NCBI GenBank assembly: GCA_031262265.1
Contig: JAISIB010000138.1
Span: 1-26,215 of the forward strand
DNA from: Prevotellaceae bacterium
GTDB lineage: Bacteria > Bacteroidota > Bacteroidia > Bacteroidales > Bacteroidaceae
Length of the DNA: 26,215 nt
Reading direction: 5' to 3'
The position numbers and the translations under genes were made by a program. The notes under the pieces were generated by a model, which was given only the letters and a program-made list of their open reading frames with translations, made no database searches and was not told the origin of the DNA. This document shows, one piece after another, positions 8,305 through 16,687 of the stretch (positions are counted from its first letter, which is position 1; the number at the start of each line of letters is the position of its first letter).

Positions 8305-11256
8305 TTACTTAAACCGAATGGTAAGACCCAAACTAACGGACGTAGCCAACGGATATGCGCCACTATTGTCAACGCCCGGCGTCAGACCGTTTTGTCCCAC
8401 GATAGAGGGGTCGTTGCCGGAGTAACCGGTCAGCGTATAGATGTTCTTAGCGGTTAGGTACACGCGCAAGTTATCTACGTATTTGTTCGGCTGCGGCCGG
8501 AAACTGTAGCCCAGCGTTACGTTGTCTAATTTCAGATAGTCTCCTTTTTCGAGGAAGTAATCCGAGATCCAACCGGCACTGCTATATACATCGGTGTATT
8601 TCAAATATGCGTCGCGTAGTACGTTGTCGGTACCGCTGCCTTGCAATCCTTGCCCGTACACGATGTTGTTGAATATCTTGTGCCCGAACGCACCCGTTAC
8701 GAAGACGTTGAGATCAAAGTCTTTGTAGCGTACCGTATTGTTCCATGAGACAAAATGCTTCGGCACGGCGTTACCGATATAACGCTTGTAGCTCGCGTCG
8801 GCTTGGCTGATCGGAACCACTTCGTCGTTGCTGTTATAGATAAGAAGTTCTCCGTTCTCAGCACCGGCGGTTTTGTAGCCCCAAAATTGTCCGACCAAAC
8901 CGCCTTCCATAATGCGGAAGAAATATTCGGTGGTGCCGGGACCGCCTTTTGAAAGTAAGTCAACGTACGATGCTCGGTAGATCTGATCGGATAGCTTTGT
9001 CAATTTGGTTTTTCCGGTCGAGTAATTAATACCGGACGTCCATGTTACGGGCGTATCCTTGAATATATCGCCTTCAAGCGACACTTCTATACCCGTATTT
9101 CTTGTCGTTCCTACGTTTACAAGGATACTTGAGTAAACGAACGGCGGTTGTGGTGCGGTGTAGTTGTACAGCAAATCTTCAGACCGGCGGTCGAAATATT
9201 CCACAGAACCTCTCAAACGATTCCACAATACGAAGTCGACGCCCACATTGGCTTGCACGTTCTTTTCCCAACCTAAGTCCGGATTGGCGTTGCGCGACGG
9301 AGCGTAACCGGTTACCCATGCGCCGTTCATAAAATACGATCCGCTGGATTCATACGTTGAGAGTGATGCGTAACGACTGCCTTGTCGACCGGTCACACCG
9401 TAAGATATTCTCGGTTTCAGGCTGGTTACCACCTCGTTTACCGGTTCCATGAAATCCATCTTCATCATTTCCCATGCGACGGAGCCTGCGGGGAAATATC
9501 CCCACTTGTGATCTCTACCGAATCGGGTCGATCCTTCATAGCGCAAAGAAGCCGAAGCCATCAACATATCGTTCCAATTGTAGTTCAAACGACCGAAGAC
9601 GCCGACGAGCTTACTTAGAGATTGTCCCGAACCCATCGAGGCTCTTCCCTCAGTCAGATAGGTACCGCTCCCTATATCGTTGTACAAAATGTTATCGTAG
9701 GCGAAGTTCTGGTTGCTCGTCGAAAAATTCTGCGCGCGCTCTTCTTCATAGGTATATCCGCCGACAAATTTCAAATCGTGTTCGCCCAGATCCAAATTGT
9801 AGTTGGCCAACCACTCTACGCGTTGCGTATAATTCTTCGAATAGGAGATGCTGGCGTTTCCTTTGTATCCCGCCCAAAAGGAGTCGGCCGTCGTCGAAGG
9901 CGCATAGTAATTAGATTTCAAATCGTTGTATTGCAACGAATAACTAACGGACGTACTGAGTTGATGCATTTCTGTTTGCAAAATATTCAACTTGGCTTCT
10001 ACGCTACCCAACAAGTACATGCGCTGACCGTTGTTCGTTATTTCCATCAGATTGGCGATCATGTTGCTGGCACCGGTAGGCGAAGTCGGCTGATAGTAGC
10101 TGCCGTCTTCATTATACACCGGCATGGTAGGATTCGTGCTTAACGCCCCCCCCCAACTTGCATTACTCCATGTTTCATTCACGCGGCGCGCACTCATCGA
10201 AGCATTGATTTGCAAACGATTGTCAAGCATACGTTGTTCCATGGCGAAACGTGCGCCGAACTCCTCGCGTCCGGACACTTTGTCAAGGCCGCTCGCTTCT
10301 TTGTAGTTGAACGAAGCGTTATACGAGCCGTTGCGCGTGCTACCGTCAATTCCCAGATACTGGTTGTGCTCGAATCCGTAGTCGCGGCTCAGTAGATCCC
10401 ACCAGTTGGTATCGTATCCGTAGTCGTTGCCCCGACGTGAGCGACGGAACTCGTCTGCGGAGAGTATTTCCAAGTGCGGTTTTTGGAAATTGAAGTTCAC
10501 ATAGCTATCATACGTAAAGCGCGCCGTTCCCGGAGCATCTCCGCTGCCTTTACGCGTAGTAATCAGGATAACGCCGTTGGCTCCGCGCGTACCGTAGATA
10601 GCTGCCGAACCGGCGTCTTTCAATACGGTCATCGATTCAACGTCCTGCGGGGCGAGGTTGCGAATGTCGCCACCTGCGATACCGTCAATCACGATCAACG
10701 GATCGTTGCCGGCCGTGATAGAAGCCGCTCCGCGAATTTGAATGGATGAGTTTGAGTTCGGATCGGCAGCGGATTGTGTGACGACGTTCAAGCCGGCTAC
10801 CTTACCTGCGATAAGTTGCATGACGTTGTTCATGGCTCCCGAGACGAATTGGTCTTTGTCCACTTGCACGATGGAACTCGACAATTCTTTTTTGCTAAGC
10901 GACCCGTACCCGACGACTACCAGTTCGTCCAAGAGTTGGGCGTCTTCTTGCATCACGACATTGATCTGCCTGCGCCCGCCTATGGCCACCTCTTGCGTTT
11001 TGTATCCGACGTAGGAAAATACCAGCGTGCCGTTGCTCGGAACGCCGCTGAGGGAATACTTTCCTTCAATATCGGTGATGCTTCCGTTGTCTGTTGTACC
11101 TTTCAGCACGACGTTTACGCCGATAAGCGTCTCGCCGGTTACATCGGACACGGTTCCCGTTACTGAGATTTGTTGTGCATTGACTGCTACGGAAATGAGC
11201 AATCCGGCTATCCACATAGTGAGCCGACACCATTTCTTTACTTTGACATACATCAT
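8305..11256 (-). CDS. susC: SusC/RagA-family TonB-dependent outer-membrane receptor
   Basis: A 983-aa TonB-dependent transporter. The signal peptide is cleaved after about residue 27 (VNA/QQ). Residues 30-103 are the carboxypeptidase-regulatory-like N-terminal extension of SusC proteins (VSDVTGETLIGVNVVLKGT, FSYVGYKTQEV). Residues 110-118, DELVVVGYG, are the usual SusC signature next to the TonB box. The plug follows to about residue 237, with DPLIVIDGI and YGTRGANGVILITTRKG, then the 22-strand barrel, ending in the aromatic strand SVSLGLTIRFK. Two ATGs (11256, 11253) are equally possible starts. It is the first gene of the operon, with a promoter box at 11303-11310. A G9 tract lies at about codons 367-370, so the frame could be switched by slippage. 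Confidence 0.96.
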   Translation of the reverse strand: MMYVKVKKWCRLTMWIAGLLISVAVNAQQISVTGTVSDVTGETLIGVNVVLKGTTDNGSITDIEGKYSLSGVPSNGTLVFSYVGYKTQEVAIGGRRQINVVMQEDAQLLDELVVVGYGSLSKKELSSSIVQVDKDQFVSGAMNNVMQLIAGKVAGLNVVTQSAADPNSNSSIQIRGAASITAGNDPLIVIDGIAGGDIRNLAPQDVESMTVLKDAGSAAIYGTRGANGVILITTRKGSGDAPGTARFTYDSYVNFNFQKPHLEILSADEFRRSRRGNDYGYDTNWWDLLSRDYGFEHNQYLGIDGSTRNGSYNASFNYKEASGLDKVSGREEFGARFAMEQRMLDNRLQINASMSARRVNETWSNASWGGALSTNPTMPVYNEDGSYYQPTSPTGASNMIANLMEITNNGQRMYLLGSVEAKLNILQTEMHQLSTSVSYSLQYNDLKSNYYAPSTTADSFWAGYKGNASISYSKNYTQRVEWLANYNLDLGEHDLKFVGGYTYEEERAQNFSTSNQNFAYDNILYNDIGSGTYLTEGRASMGSGQSLSKLVGVFGRLNYNWNDMLMASASLRYEGSTRFGRDHKWGYFPAGSVAWEMMKMDFMEPVNEVVTSLKPRISYGVTGRQGSRYASLSTYESSGSYFMNGAWVTGYAPSRNANPDLGWEKNVQANVGVDFVLWNRLRGSVEYFDRRSEDLLYNYTAPQPPFVYSSILVNVGTTRNTGIEVSLEGDIFKDTPVTWTSGINYSTGKTKLTKLSDQIYRASYVDLLSKGGPGTTEYFFRIMEGGLVGQFWGYKTAGAENGELLIYNSNDEVVPISQADASYKRYIGNAVPKHFVSWNNTVRYKDFDLNVFVTGAFGHKIFNNIVYGQGLQGSGTDNVLRDAYLKYTDVYSSAGWISDYFLEKGDYLKLDNVTLGYSFRPQPNKYVDNLRVYLTAKNIYTLTGYSGNDPSIVGQNGLTPGVDNSGAYPLATSVSLGLTIRFK
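10146..10154 (-). repeat. Nine-base homopolymer (G9 on the coding strand) inside the susC-like gene
   Basis: The coding strand reads TGG GGG GGG GCG, encoding W-G-G-A in the barrel. Nine identical G/C bases in a coding frame are prone to slipped-strand mispairing; a gain or loss of one base would stop the receptor early. The assembled sequence is in frame. Confidence 0.75.
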
Positions 11257-11302
11257 AATAGTTAGATTTAATTAGGAACTACTTTGTCATTAAATAGTCC
11301 GA

Positions 11303-11310
11303 CAAAGATA
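11303..11310 (-). promoter_or_regulatory. Bacteroidota -7 promoter box of the starch-utilisation operon
   Basis: On the minus strand this reads TATCTTTG, an exact TAnnTTTG match. The first start codon lies 46 bp downstream. No clear TTTG is seen at the -33 position, which would suit a promoter needing an activator. No SusR, hybrid two-component or ECF sigma/anti-sigma gene is adjacent in the window. Confidence 0.6.
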
Positions 11311-11339
11311 ATATAATAAATGACACTTTGATTTCTTTG

Positions 11340-11543
11340 GAGTGAAAATTCAAAATTGTTAAAATAAAAAGCGATTGAAAACAAGTGTGTTATGGAAACG
11401 ACGCCCTTAAAAATTATAAATCGTCGGAATGTGCGGATGCGAAGAATCGGACTATTATTTCGTAGTTTTTAGGAATTTATTCAGAGATACTTTGTTCTTT
11501 TTCCCGCTTGCTCGCCTCGTATTTCTTAGGTCGTTTGTCCGTT
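11340..11543. other. Intergenic stretch between the divergent susC and mutS promoters
   Basis: This AT-rich stretch has no gene. From about 11490 to 11543 there are two loosely matching 21-24-bp units (TTTTTCCCGCTTG and TTTCTTAGGTCGTTTGT) that look like eroded members of array B. Nothing further is recognised. Confidence 0.4.
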
Positions 11544-11627
11544 CATTATCAAAGCCGCTTAGCGAAATATCTCGCCCGCAAAATAAATTTTCAAAGCCGG
11601 AAAATAAATTATCTCGCCCGCAAATGC
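11544..11627 (+). repeat. 21-bp periodic intergenic repeat array B (four units, abutting the mutS promoter)
   Basis: Units at 11544-11564, 11565-11585, 11586-11606 and 11607-11627 are exactly 21 bp. They alternate strictly in core: TCAAAGCCG, TCTCGCCCG, TCAAAGCCG, TCTCGCCCG, giving a 42-bp superperiod. Units 2 and 4 agree at 17 of 21 positions. The AT-rich half of each unit is AAATA or AAATT runs. The array ends exactly where the mutS -7 box begins (11628), so any -33 contact lies within the last unit. The repeats give heptapeptide-periodic reading frames on both strands that are not real genes. Confidence 0.8.
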
Positions 11628-11635
11628 TACCTTTG
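11628..11635 (+). promoter_or_regulatory. Bacteroidota -7 promoter box of mutS
   Basis: TACCTTTG matches TAnnTTTG exactly and lies 19 bp before the GTG start at 11655. Its position shows that the frame upstream of 11655 is not translated. Confidence 0.7.
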
Positions 11636-11654
11636 CTTGCAAAATAAAATAATC

Positions 11655-14273
11655 GTGAGCGAACAGATTGCAACAACGCCCATGATGAAACAATTTATGG
11701 ATTTGAAACGTCAACATCCCGACGCGATCCTGTTGTTTCGATGCGGCGATTTTTATGAGACGTATGCCTCCGATGCAGCGATTGCCGCAGACATACTCGG
11801 TATTACTCTAACTAAGCGGAACAACGGAGCCGGTGGGAAGACGCTTGAAATGGCGGGATTTCCATATCATGCGCTCGACACGTATTTACCGAAGTTGGTA
11901 CGTGCCGGAAAACGTGTGGCCATTTGCGATCAATTGGAAGATCCGCGACTAACGAAGAAGCTGGTGAAGCGAGGCATCACGGAACTGGTGACGCCGGGCA
12001 TTCTGATAGACAGTCCTGTGCTGGACAATCGGGAGAACAACTTTCTGGCGGCCGTTCATTTCGGGAAAACGGGGTGCGGCGTGGCGTTTCTGGATATTTC
12101 GACCGGCGAATTTCTGGCCGCCGAGGGAACTGTCGACTATGCCGACAAGCTGCTGAATAGTTTCAACCCGAAAGAAGTGCTTTTCGAGCGCGGTCGTCGC
12201 ACGCCGTTCGAGCAAGCTTTCGGCAACAAACGGTTTACTTACGAGTTGGACGATTGGGTATTTACCGAAGACAGTGCGCGGGAAAAACTACTTCGGCAGT
12301 TCGAGACCAAAACATTGAAAGGTTTCGGCGTCGAACACTTGCGAAACGGCATTATCGCCGCCGGTGCCATCCTACACTACCTTACGCTGACGCAACATAC
12401 CCAAGTGGGACACATTACGGCCTTGTCTCGCATCGAGGAAGACCGTTTCGTGCGTCTGGACAAGTTCACTATTCGCAATTTGGAACTGTTGTCGCCGATG
12501 CAGGAAGGCGGAAAAAGTCTGCTCGGCGTGCTTGATAAGACGATCAGTCCGATGGGTGCGCGCATGTTGCGGCGTTGGATCGTGTTCCCACTAAAAGACG
12601 AACGCCCCATTACCGACCGGCTGAACGTAGTGGAGTATTATTTTCAACATCCCGACTTGCGCGATCTCATAGGTGGGAAGCTACGCATGATAGGCGACTT
12701 GGAACGCATCCTTTCCAAAGCCGCAACCGGTCGTGTTACGCCTCGCGAAGTGGTGCAACTTCGTCTCGCGTTGCAAGCGATCGAGCCGATAAAAAAAGCA
12801 TGTATGGAGGCGGACAACCCAAGTCTGAATCAAATCGGAGAACAACTGAACTTGTGCGAAACAATTCGCGACCGAATTGCCACAGAAATAGTATCCGATC
12901 CGCCTATCTCCGTAGCTAAGGGTGGCGTCATCCGCGACGGTTTCAATGACGAACTGGACGATTTGCGCCGCATCGCTTATTCGGGAAAAGACTATTTGTT
13001 GCAAGTACAACAACGAGAGAGCGAATTGACGGGAATCCCTAGTCTAAAAGTAAGTTTCAACAATGTTTTCGGCTATTACTTGGAAGTTCGCAACATACAT
13101 AAGGAGAAAGTTCCCGCCGAATGGATAAGAAAGCAAACGTTGACACAAGCCGAACGTTATATCACACCGGAGTTGAAGGAGTACGAAGCCAAAATATTGG
13201 GCGCCGAAGAGAAGATACTGACGCTGGAAACGCAACTGTACACCGAACTGGTTCAAGCCATCGGAGAATATACGCAGGTGATACAAGTCAACGCTACGCA
13301 AATAGCCCGTCTCGACTGTTTGTACGCGTTTGCCGAGGCGGCGCGTCAATATCACTACGTGCGCCCCGAACTATCGGGTGACGACGTGTTGGATATAAAG
13401 CAGGGAAGGCATCCCGTGATTGAGCAATCGTTGCCGCCGAGCGAGGAATACGTCGCCAACGACGTGCGCTTGGACACGCAAAGCCAACAAATCATTATAC
13501 TGACGGGTCCGAACATGGCAGGTAAGTCGGCTTTGCTTCGACAAACCGCGCTGATCACTCTATTGGCGCAGATCGGCTGCTACGTGCCTGCCGAAGCGGC
13601 GCATATCGGGTTGGTCGATAAAATATTCACGCGCGTCGGTGCCAGCGACAATATCTCGATGGGCGAAAGTACGTTTATGGTGGAAATGAACGAGTCGGCC
13701 GATATACTCAATAACCTTTCTTCGCGCAGCCTCGTGTTGTTCGATGAATTGGGGCGCGGCACGTCTACGTACGACGGTATATCTATTGCGTGGGCGATCG
13801 TAGAATATATCCACGAGCACCCGCGTGCACGGGCACGCACGCTTTTCGCAACGCACTACCACGAATTGAACGAAATGGAGAAAGCGTTCAAACGTATCAA
13901 GAACTACAACGTTTCGGTGAAAGAAGTGGACGGGCGTATTATCTTCCTGCGCAAATTGGTTCCGGGCGGTATCGCGCACTCATTTGGTATTCACGTAGCC
14001 AAATTGGCGGGTATGCCGAAGAGCATCGTCAAGCGCGCGTCCGATATTCTGGCTCAGTTGGAAACCGACAATCGTAAGAATGATATCGCCGCCAAGCCGC
14101 TAACCGCTGTCGGCGAGCAGCGTGGCGGATTACAATTGAGTTTCTTCCAATTGGACGACCCTGTGCTGAGCCGAATACGCGATGAAATCGATGGTTTGGA
14201 CATCAATAATCTGACGCCGCTCGAAGCTCTGAACAAACTGAGCGACATCCGAAAGATTATCAGGGGAAAATAG
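11655..14273 (+). CDS. mutS: DNA mismatch repair protein MutS
   Basis: Recognises mismatches as a dimer and recruits MutL. I take the GTG at 11655 (872 aa), where family similarity begins (TPMMKQFMDLKRQHPD). The frame stays open to an ATG at 11508, but those 49 codons are read from repeat array B and lie upstream of the promoter box. Domains: mismatch-binding domain I with the Phe-X-Glu motif in GDFYETY (F33, E35), connector, core/lever and clamp, then the ATPase with Walker A GPNMAGKS (near 13507-13530) and Walker B/signature FDELGRGTSTYDG, followed by THYHEL. The C-terminus has the helix-turn-helix dimerisation segment. The gene converges with lgt, 17 bp apart. Confidence 0.97.
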   Translation: MSEQIATTPMMKQFMDLKRQHPDAILLFRCGDFYETYASDAAIAADILGITLTKRNNGAGGKTLEMAGFPYHALDTYLPKLVRAGKRVAICDQLEDPRLTKKLVKRGITELVTPGILIDSPVLDNRENNFLAAVHFGKTGCGVAFLDISTGEFLAAEGTVDYADKLLNSFNPKEVLFERGRRTPFEQAFGNKRFTYELDDWVFTEDSAREKLLRQFETKTLKGFGVEHLRNGIIAAGAILHYLTLTQHTQVGHITALSRIEEDRFVRLDKFTIRNLELLSPMQEGGKSLLGVLDKTISPMGARMLRRWIVFPLKDERPITDRLNVVEYYFQHPDLRDLIGGKLRMIGDLERILSKAATGRVTPREVVQLRLALQAIEPIKKACMEADNPSLNQIGEQLNLCETIRDRIATEIVSDPPISVAKGGVIRDGFNDELDDLRRIAYSGKDYLLQVQQRESELTGIPSLKVSFNNVFGYYLEVRNIHKEKVPAEWIRKQTLTQAERYITPELKEYEAKILGAEEKILTLETQLYTELVQAIGEYTQVIQVNATQIARLDCLYAFAEAARQYHYVRPELSGDDVLDIKQGRHPVIEQSLPPSEEYVANDVRLDTQSQQIIILTGPNMAGKSALLRQTALITLLAQIGCYVPAEAAHIGLVDKIFTRVGASDNISMGESTFMVEMNESADILNNLSSRSLVLFDELGRGTSTYDGISIAWAIVEYIHEHPRARARTLFATHYHELNEMEKAFKRIKNYNVSVKEVDGRIIFLRKLVPGGIAHSFGIHVAKLAGMPKSIVKRASDILAQLETDNRKNDIAAKPLTAVGEQRGGLQLSFFQLDDPVLSRIRDEIDGLDINNLTPLEALNKLSDIRKIIRGK

Positions 14274-14279
14274 CGCGCA

Positions 14280-14302
14280 CGGAGCAGGCTTCACTTGCTC
14301 CG
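14280..14302. terminator. Possible bidirectional hairpin between convergent mutS and lgt
   Basis: CGGAGCA and TGCTCCG form a 7-bp stem around a 9-nt loop, overlapping the last codons of lgt. There is no T-run on either side, so it is at best a weak terminator. Confidence 0.35.
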
Positions 14303-15163
14303 GCGTTGCCTTACTGAGTTTGGAAACATCGGGCCGAGACTATCCAACCATTTGCCGGACGCGATGCACGCCACTCCCAACACGATGAACGGGACGCTGA
14401 GCCATTGCCCCATATTTAGCGTCATACCTTGCTCGAAGTCTACTTGATTCTCCTTGATAAATTCCACGAAGAAGCGGAACGTGAAGATAAGCGTCAGGCA
14501 GAGTCCGAAGAAGAAACCGCGATGCGGATGTTTGTAATGTCGATAGAGAAACCAGATCACGCCAAAGAACAACAAGTAGGCCAACGCTTCGTACAACTGT
14601 GCCGGATGGCGCGGCTGCATATCTACGCTCTCGAAAATAAATGCCCACGGAACGTTCGTAGGTAGGCCGATAATCTCCGAATTCATTAGGTTAGCCAAAC
14701 GAATGCAGCAGGCCATCGCCGGAGTCGCTACGGCTATGATGTCAAGAACGTCCATGTAGTTCATCTTCACCTTGCGACAGTAGAGCCACAAAGCGATAAT
14801 GAGGCCGATAGTGCCGCCGTGGCTCGCCAAGCCTTCGTATCCCGTCCAATGCCAACCGCCTTGTGCGTCTATCTTAATCGGTAGGAACATTTCCGTCAGG
14901 TGATGCAGATAATATTCGGGTTGATAGAACAAACAATGCCCGAGGCGCGCGCCCAACACAATGCCGAAAAAGCAATAGAAGAACAACGGCTCGAAAATCT
15001 TCTCGCTGATCTGCTTGTCTCTGTACTGGCGGTGTACCAAATATACGGCGATAATCAGTCCGACGCCCCAGAGGAGACCATAATAACGTATCGGCCCGAT
15101 GAAAACTTTCTCGGGATTCCAATGGATGAAGAGAGTTGTGAGGTTTATCATGTTATTCGTCAT
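14291..15163 (-). CDS. lgt: Prolipoprotein diacylglyceryl transferase
   Basis: Inner-membrane enzyme that moves diacylglycerol from phosphatidylglycerol to the lipobox cysteine, the first step in maturing the many lipoproteins in this window. The 290-aa protein has about seven membrane segments. Family marks: IRYYGLLWGVG near the N-terminus, GARLGHCLFYQPEYY (71-85), SHGGTIG with the catalytic-region His (H115), RLANLMNSEIIG with the conserved Arg/Asn residues (R155, N158, N161; the family's RLGN is RLAN here), RHPAQLYEA and FRFFVEFIKENQ. Start M1 or M5 cannot be separated. It lies 13 bp after ychF on the same strand with no promoter box between them, so the two are probably one operon. Confidence 0.95.
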   Translation of the reverse strand: MTNNMINLTTLFIHWNPEKVFIGPIRYYGLLWGVGLIIAVYLVHRQYRDKQISEKIFEPLFFYCFFGIVLGARLGHCLFYQPEYYLHHLTEMFLPIKIDAQGGWHWTGYEGLASHGGTIGLIIALWLYCRKVKMNYMDVLDIIAVATPAMACCIRLANLMNSEIIGLPTNVPWAFIFESVDMQPRHPAQLYEALAYLLFFGVIWFLYRHYKHPHRGFFFGLCLTLIFTFRFFVEFIKENQVDFEQGMTLNMGQWLSVPFIVLGVACIASGKWLDSLGPMFPNSVRQRRSK

Positions 15164-15176
15164 TAAATTCGGGTTT

Positions 15177-16280
15177 CTATACGTTGAAACGGAAGTGCAT
15201 AATGTCGCCGTCCTGTACGATATATTCTTTTCCTTCGACGCCCAGCTTGCCGGCTTCGCGCGCTGCGGCCTCCGAACCGTAGGCGATATAATCTTCGTAC
15301 TTGATGACTTCGGCGCGAATGAAGCCGCGCTCGAAATCCGTGTGTATCACGCCCGCACATTGCGGAGCTTTCCATCCTTTGCGGTATGTCCATGCCCGTA
15401 CTTCCTGAGGTCCTGCCGTCAAGAAGGTTTCCAGATTGAGCAACGAATAGGCCGCTTTAATCAATCGAGCCACGCCGGACTCTTCCAAGCCTACCTCCGC
15501 CAAAAACAATTGCCGGTCTTCATACGTTTCCAGTTCGGCGATATCGGCTTCCGTTTTCGCCGCTACGATCAGAATGTCCGCTTCTTCGTCTTTGACGGCG
15601 TCGCGCACTTGTTCCACGTAGCTATTGCCGCCGACGGCCGATGTTTCGTCCACGTTGCACACGTAAAGCACCGGTTTGTCCGTCAGTAGAAACAATTCGC
15701 GCCCTATTTTTTGTTCGTCTTTCGTGTCCAATTTCACGGTGCGAGCCGATTTGCCCTGCTCCAATGCCGCCTTATATTTCAAGTAAACTTCCAACGATAG
15801 CTTGGCGGCTTTGTCTCCACCGGTCTGCGCCTGCTTCTGTACCCGCTGAATGCGGCTTTCCACCGTTTCCAAGTCTTTCAATTGCAACTCGTAGTCAATG
15901 ATTTCCTTATCGCGCACGGGATTGACCGTACCGTCCACGTGTGTCACGTTTTCATCGTCGAAACAACGCAGTACATGCAAGATTGCATCCGTTTCCCGAA
16001 TGTTTGCCAAAAACTTGTTACCCAATCCTTCTCCTTTGCTCGCGCCTTTCACCAATCCCGCTATATCTACGATTTCGACCGTCGTCGGAACGATTTGTTT
16101 CGGATGCACCAGTTCGGCTAACTTGGTCAGTCGTTCGTCCGGCACGGTAATCACGCCCACATTAGGTTCTATCGTGCAAAAAGGAAAATTAGCCGCTTGC
16201 GCTTTTGCATTTGACAAACAATTAAAAAGCGTCGACTTCCCTACGTTCGGAAGCCCGACGATACCACATTGTAAAGACAT
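15177..16280 (-). CDS. ychF: Redox-regulated ATPase/translation-associated GTPase-like YchF (OLA1 family)
   Basis: An Obg-like P-loop protein of 367 aa that binds ribosomes and prefers ATP. The start at 16280 gives MSLQCGIVGLPNVGKST, with the P-loop at residues 9-17, the usual beginning of the family. The frame continues upstream to 16391, but those 37 codons precede the promoter box at 16319-16326. Further marks: FPFCTIEPN, DIAGLVKGASKGEGLGNKFL (G3), the NVDE motif that replaces the GTP-specific NKxD, and the C-terminal TGS domain ending in GDIMHFRFNV. It is first in an operon with lgt. Confidence 0.96.
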   Translation of the reverse strand: MSLQCGIVGLPNVGKSTLFNCLSNAKAQAANFPFCTIEPNVGVITVPDERLTKLAELVHPKQIVPTTVEIVDIAGLVKGASKGEGLGNKFLANIRETDAILHVLRCFDDENVTHVDGTVNPVRDKEIIDYELQLKDLETVESRIQRVQKQAQTGGDKAAKLSLEVYLKYKAALEQGKSARTVKLDTKDEQKIGRELFLLTDKPVLYVCNVDETSAVGGNSYVEQVRDAVKDEEADILIVAAKTEADIAELETYEDRQLFLAEVGLEESGVARLIKAAYSLLNLETFLTAGPQEVRAWTYRKGWKAPQCAGVIHTDFERGFIRAEVIKYEDYIAYGSEAAAREAGKLGVEGKEYIVQDGDIMHFRFNV

Positions 16281-16318
16281 TCTTATATAATTATATGTAT
16301 TTATCTGATTATCCGCAA

Positions 16319-16326
16319 CAAAGGTA
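16319..16326 (-). promoter_or_regulatory. Bacteroidota -7 promoter box of ychF-lgt
   Basis: TACCTTTG on the minus strand, an exact TAnnTTTG match, 38 bp before the ychF start at 16280. Confidence 0.65.
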
Positions 16327-16390
16327 TGAAATAAAATCAAAGCCCGAAAGCGTTCGCGGTATCCATTCGTTTTGCCGGACGATCTGCTCA

Positions 16391-16474
16391 CCCTATCAAA
16401 GCCGCTCGTGCAAATAACTAACCCGCTTATCGCAATATCTTACGAGCTTATTTTTCTACCTAACCCACTTGTGT
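16391..16474 (+). repeat. 21-bp periodic intergenic repeat array C (four clear units, probably more)
   Basis: Units at 16391-16411, 16412-16432, 16433-16453 and 16454-16474 are exactly 21 bp. Cores in order are TCAAAGCCGCT, ACTAACCCGCTTAT, TCTTACGAGCTTAT and CCTAACCCACTTGT. A fifth in-phase unit is unrecognisable, but the sixth (16496-16516) matches again (AATAACATGCCC). An eroded unit with TCAAAGCCCG lies at 16332-16352, out of phase. The array lies between divergent ychF and the thioredoxin-like lipoprotein. Confidence 0.7.
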
Positions 16475-16687
16475 CCGCGATCGACCGATTCCGCTCAATA
16501 ACATGCCCTTTTCTCGTCTTTTCCCCTTAAAAAAATGCCCGTTTTTCTTGCAAAAGTGTTAAATATTTAGTTTTCGTAGAAATTTTTTTCGCGGATCTAT
16601 TTTTTATCTACATATTTGTCGCGTCTAAAAGGCGCGACCTTAGTCTTTCGGACGCTGATAATTAAACCCTAATGAATACGCAGTACG
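16475..16687 (+). other. AT-rich leader region before the thioredoxin-like lipoprotein
   Basis: There is no gene here. It holds two ATGCCC copies 32 bp apart (16503 and 16535), an AT-rich stretch, and a near-match -7 box TAGTTTTC at 16568-16575 with TTG 17 bp upstream as a weak promoter candidate. A 6-bp inverted repeat GTCGCG/CGCGAC lies at 16618-16638 with a 9-nt loop. Confidence 0.4.
16618..16638. promoter_or_regulatory. Inverted repeat GTCGCG-N9-CGCGAC
   Basis: Perfect 6-bp arms (16618-16623 and 16633-16638), 49 bp before the lipoprotein ATG at 16688. The same core is a gapless palindrome (GGGTCGCGACCC) at 17272-17283 before the NVEALA gene. It could be an operator or a leader hairpin; it has no T-run. 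Confidence 0.35.

Noticed and set aside
11544..11627. CRISPR array
   Set aside because: The units are contiguous and degenerate, with no constant repeat plus variable spacer layout and no cas gene in the window.
11508..11654. N-terminal extension of MutS from an ATG at 11508
   Set aside because: The 49 codons are read from repeat array B (7-residue period) and lie upstream of the TACCTTTG promoter box; family similarity begins at the GTG at 11655.
11455..11676. Heptad-repeat ORF on the minus strand upstream of mutS
   Set aside because: Its repeats are only the 21-bp DNA array read in frame; it has no family resemblance and overlaps the mutS promoter and start.
16281..16391. YchF start at 16391
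   Set aside because: It lies upstream of the promoter box at 16319-16326; YchF proteins begin directly at the P-loop strand, as from 16280.
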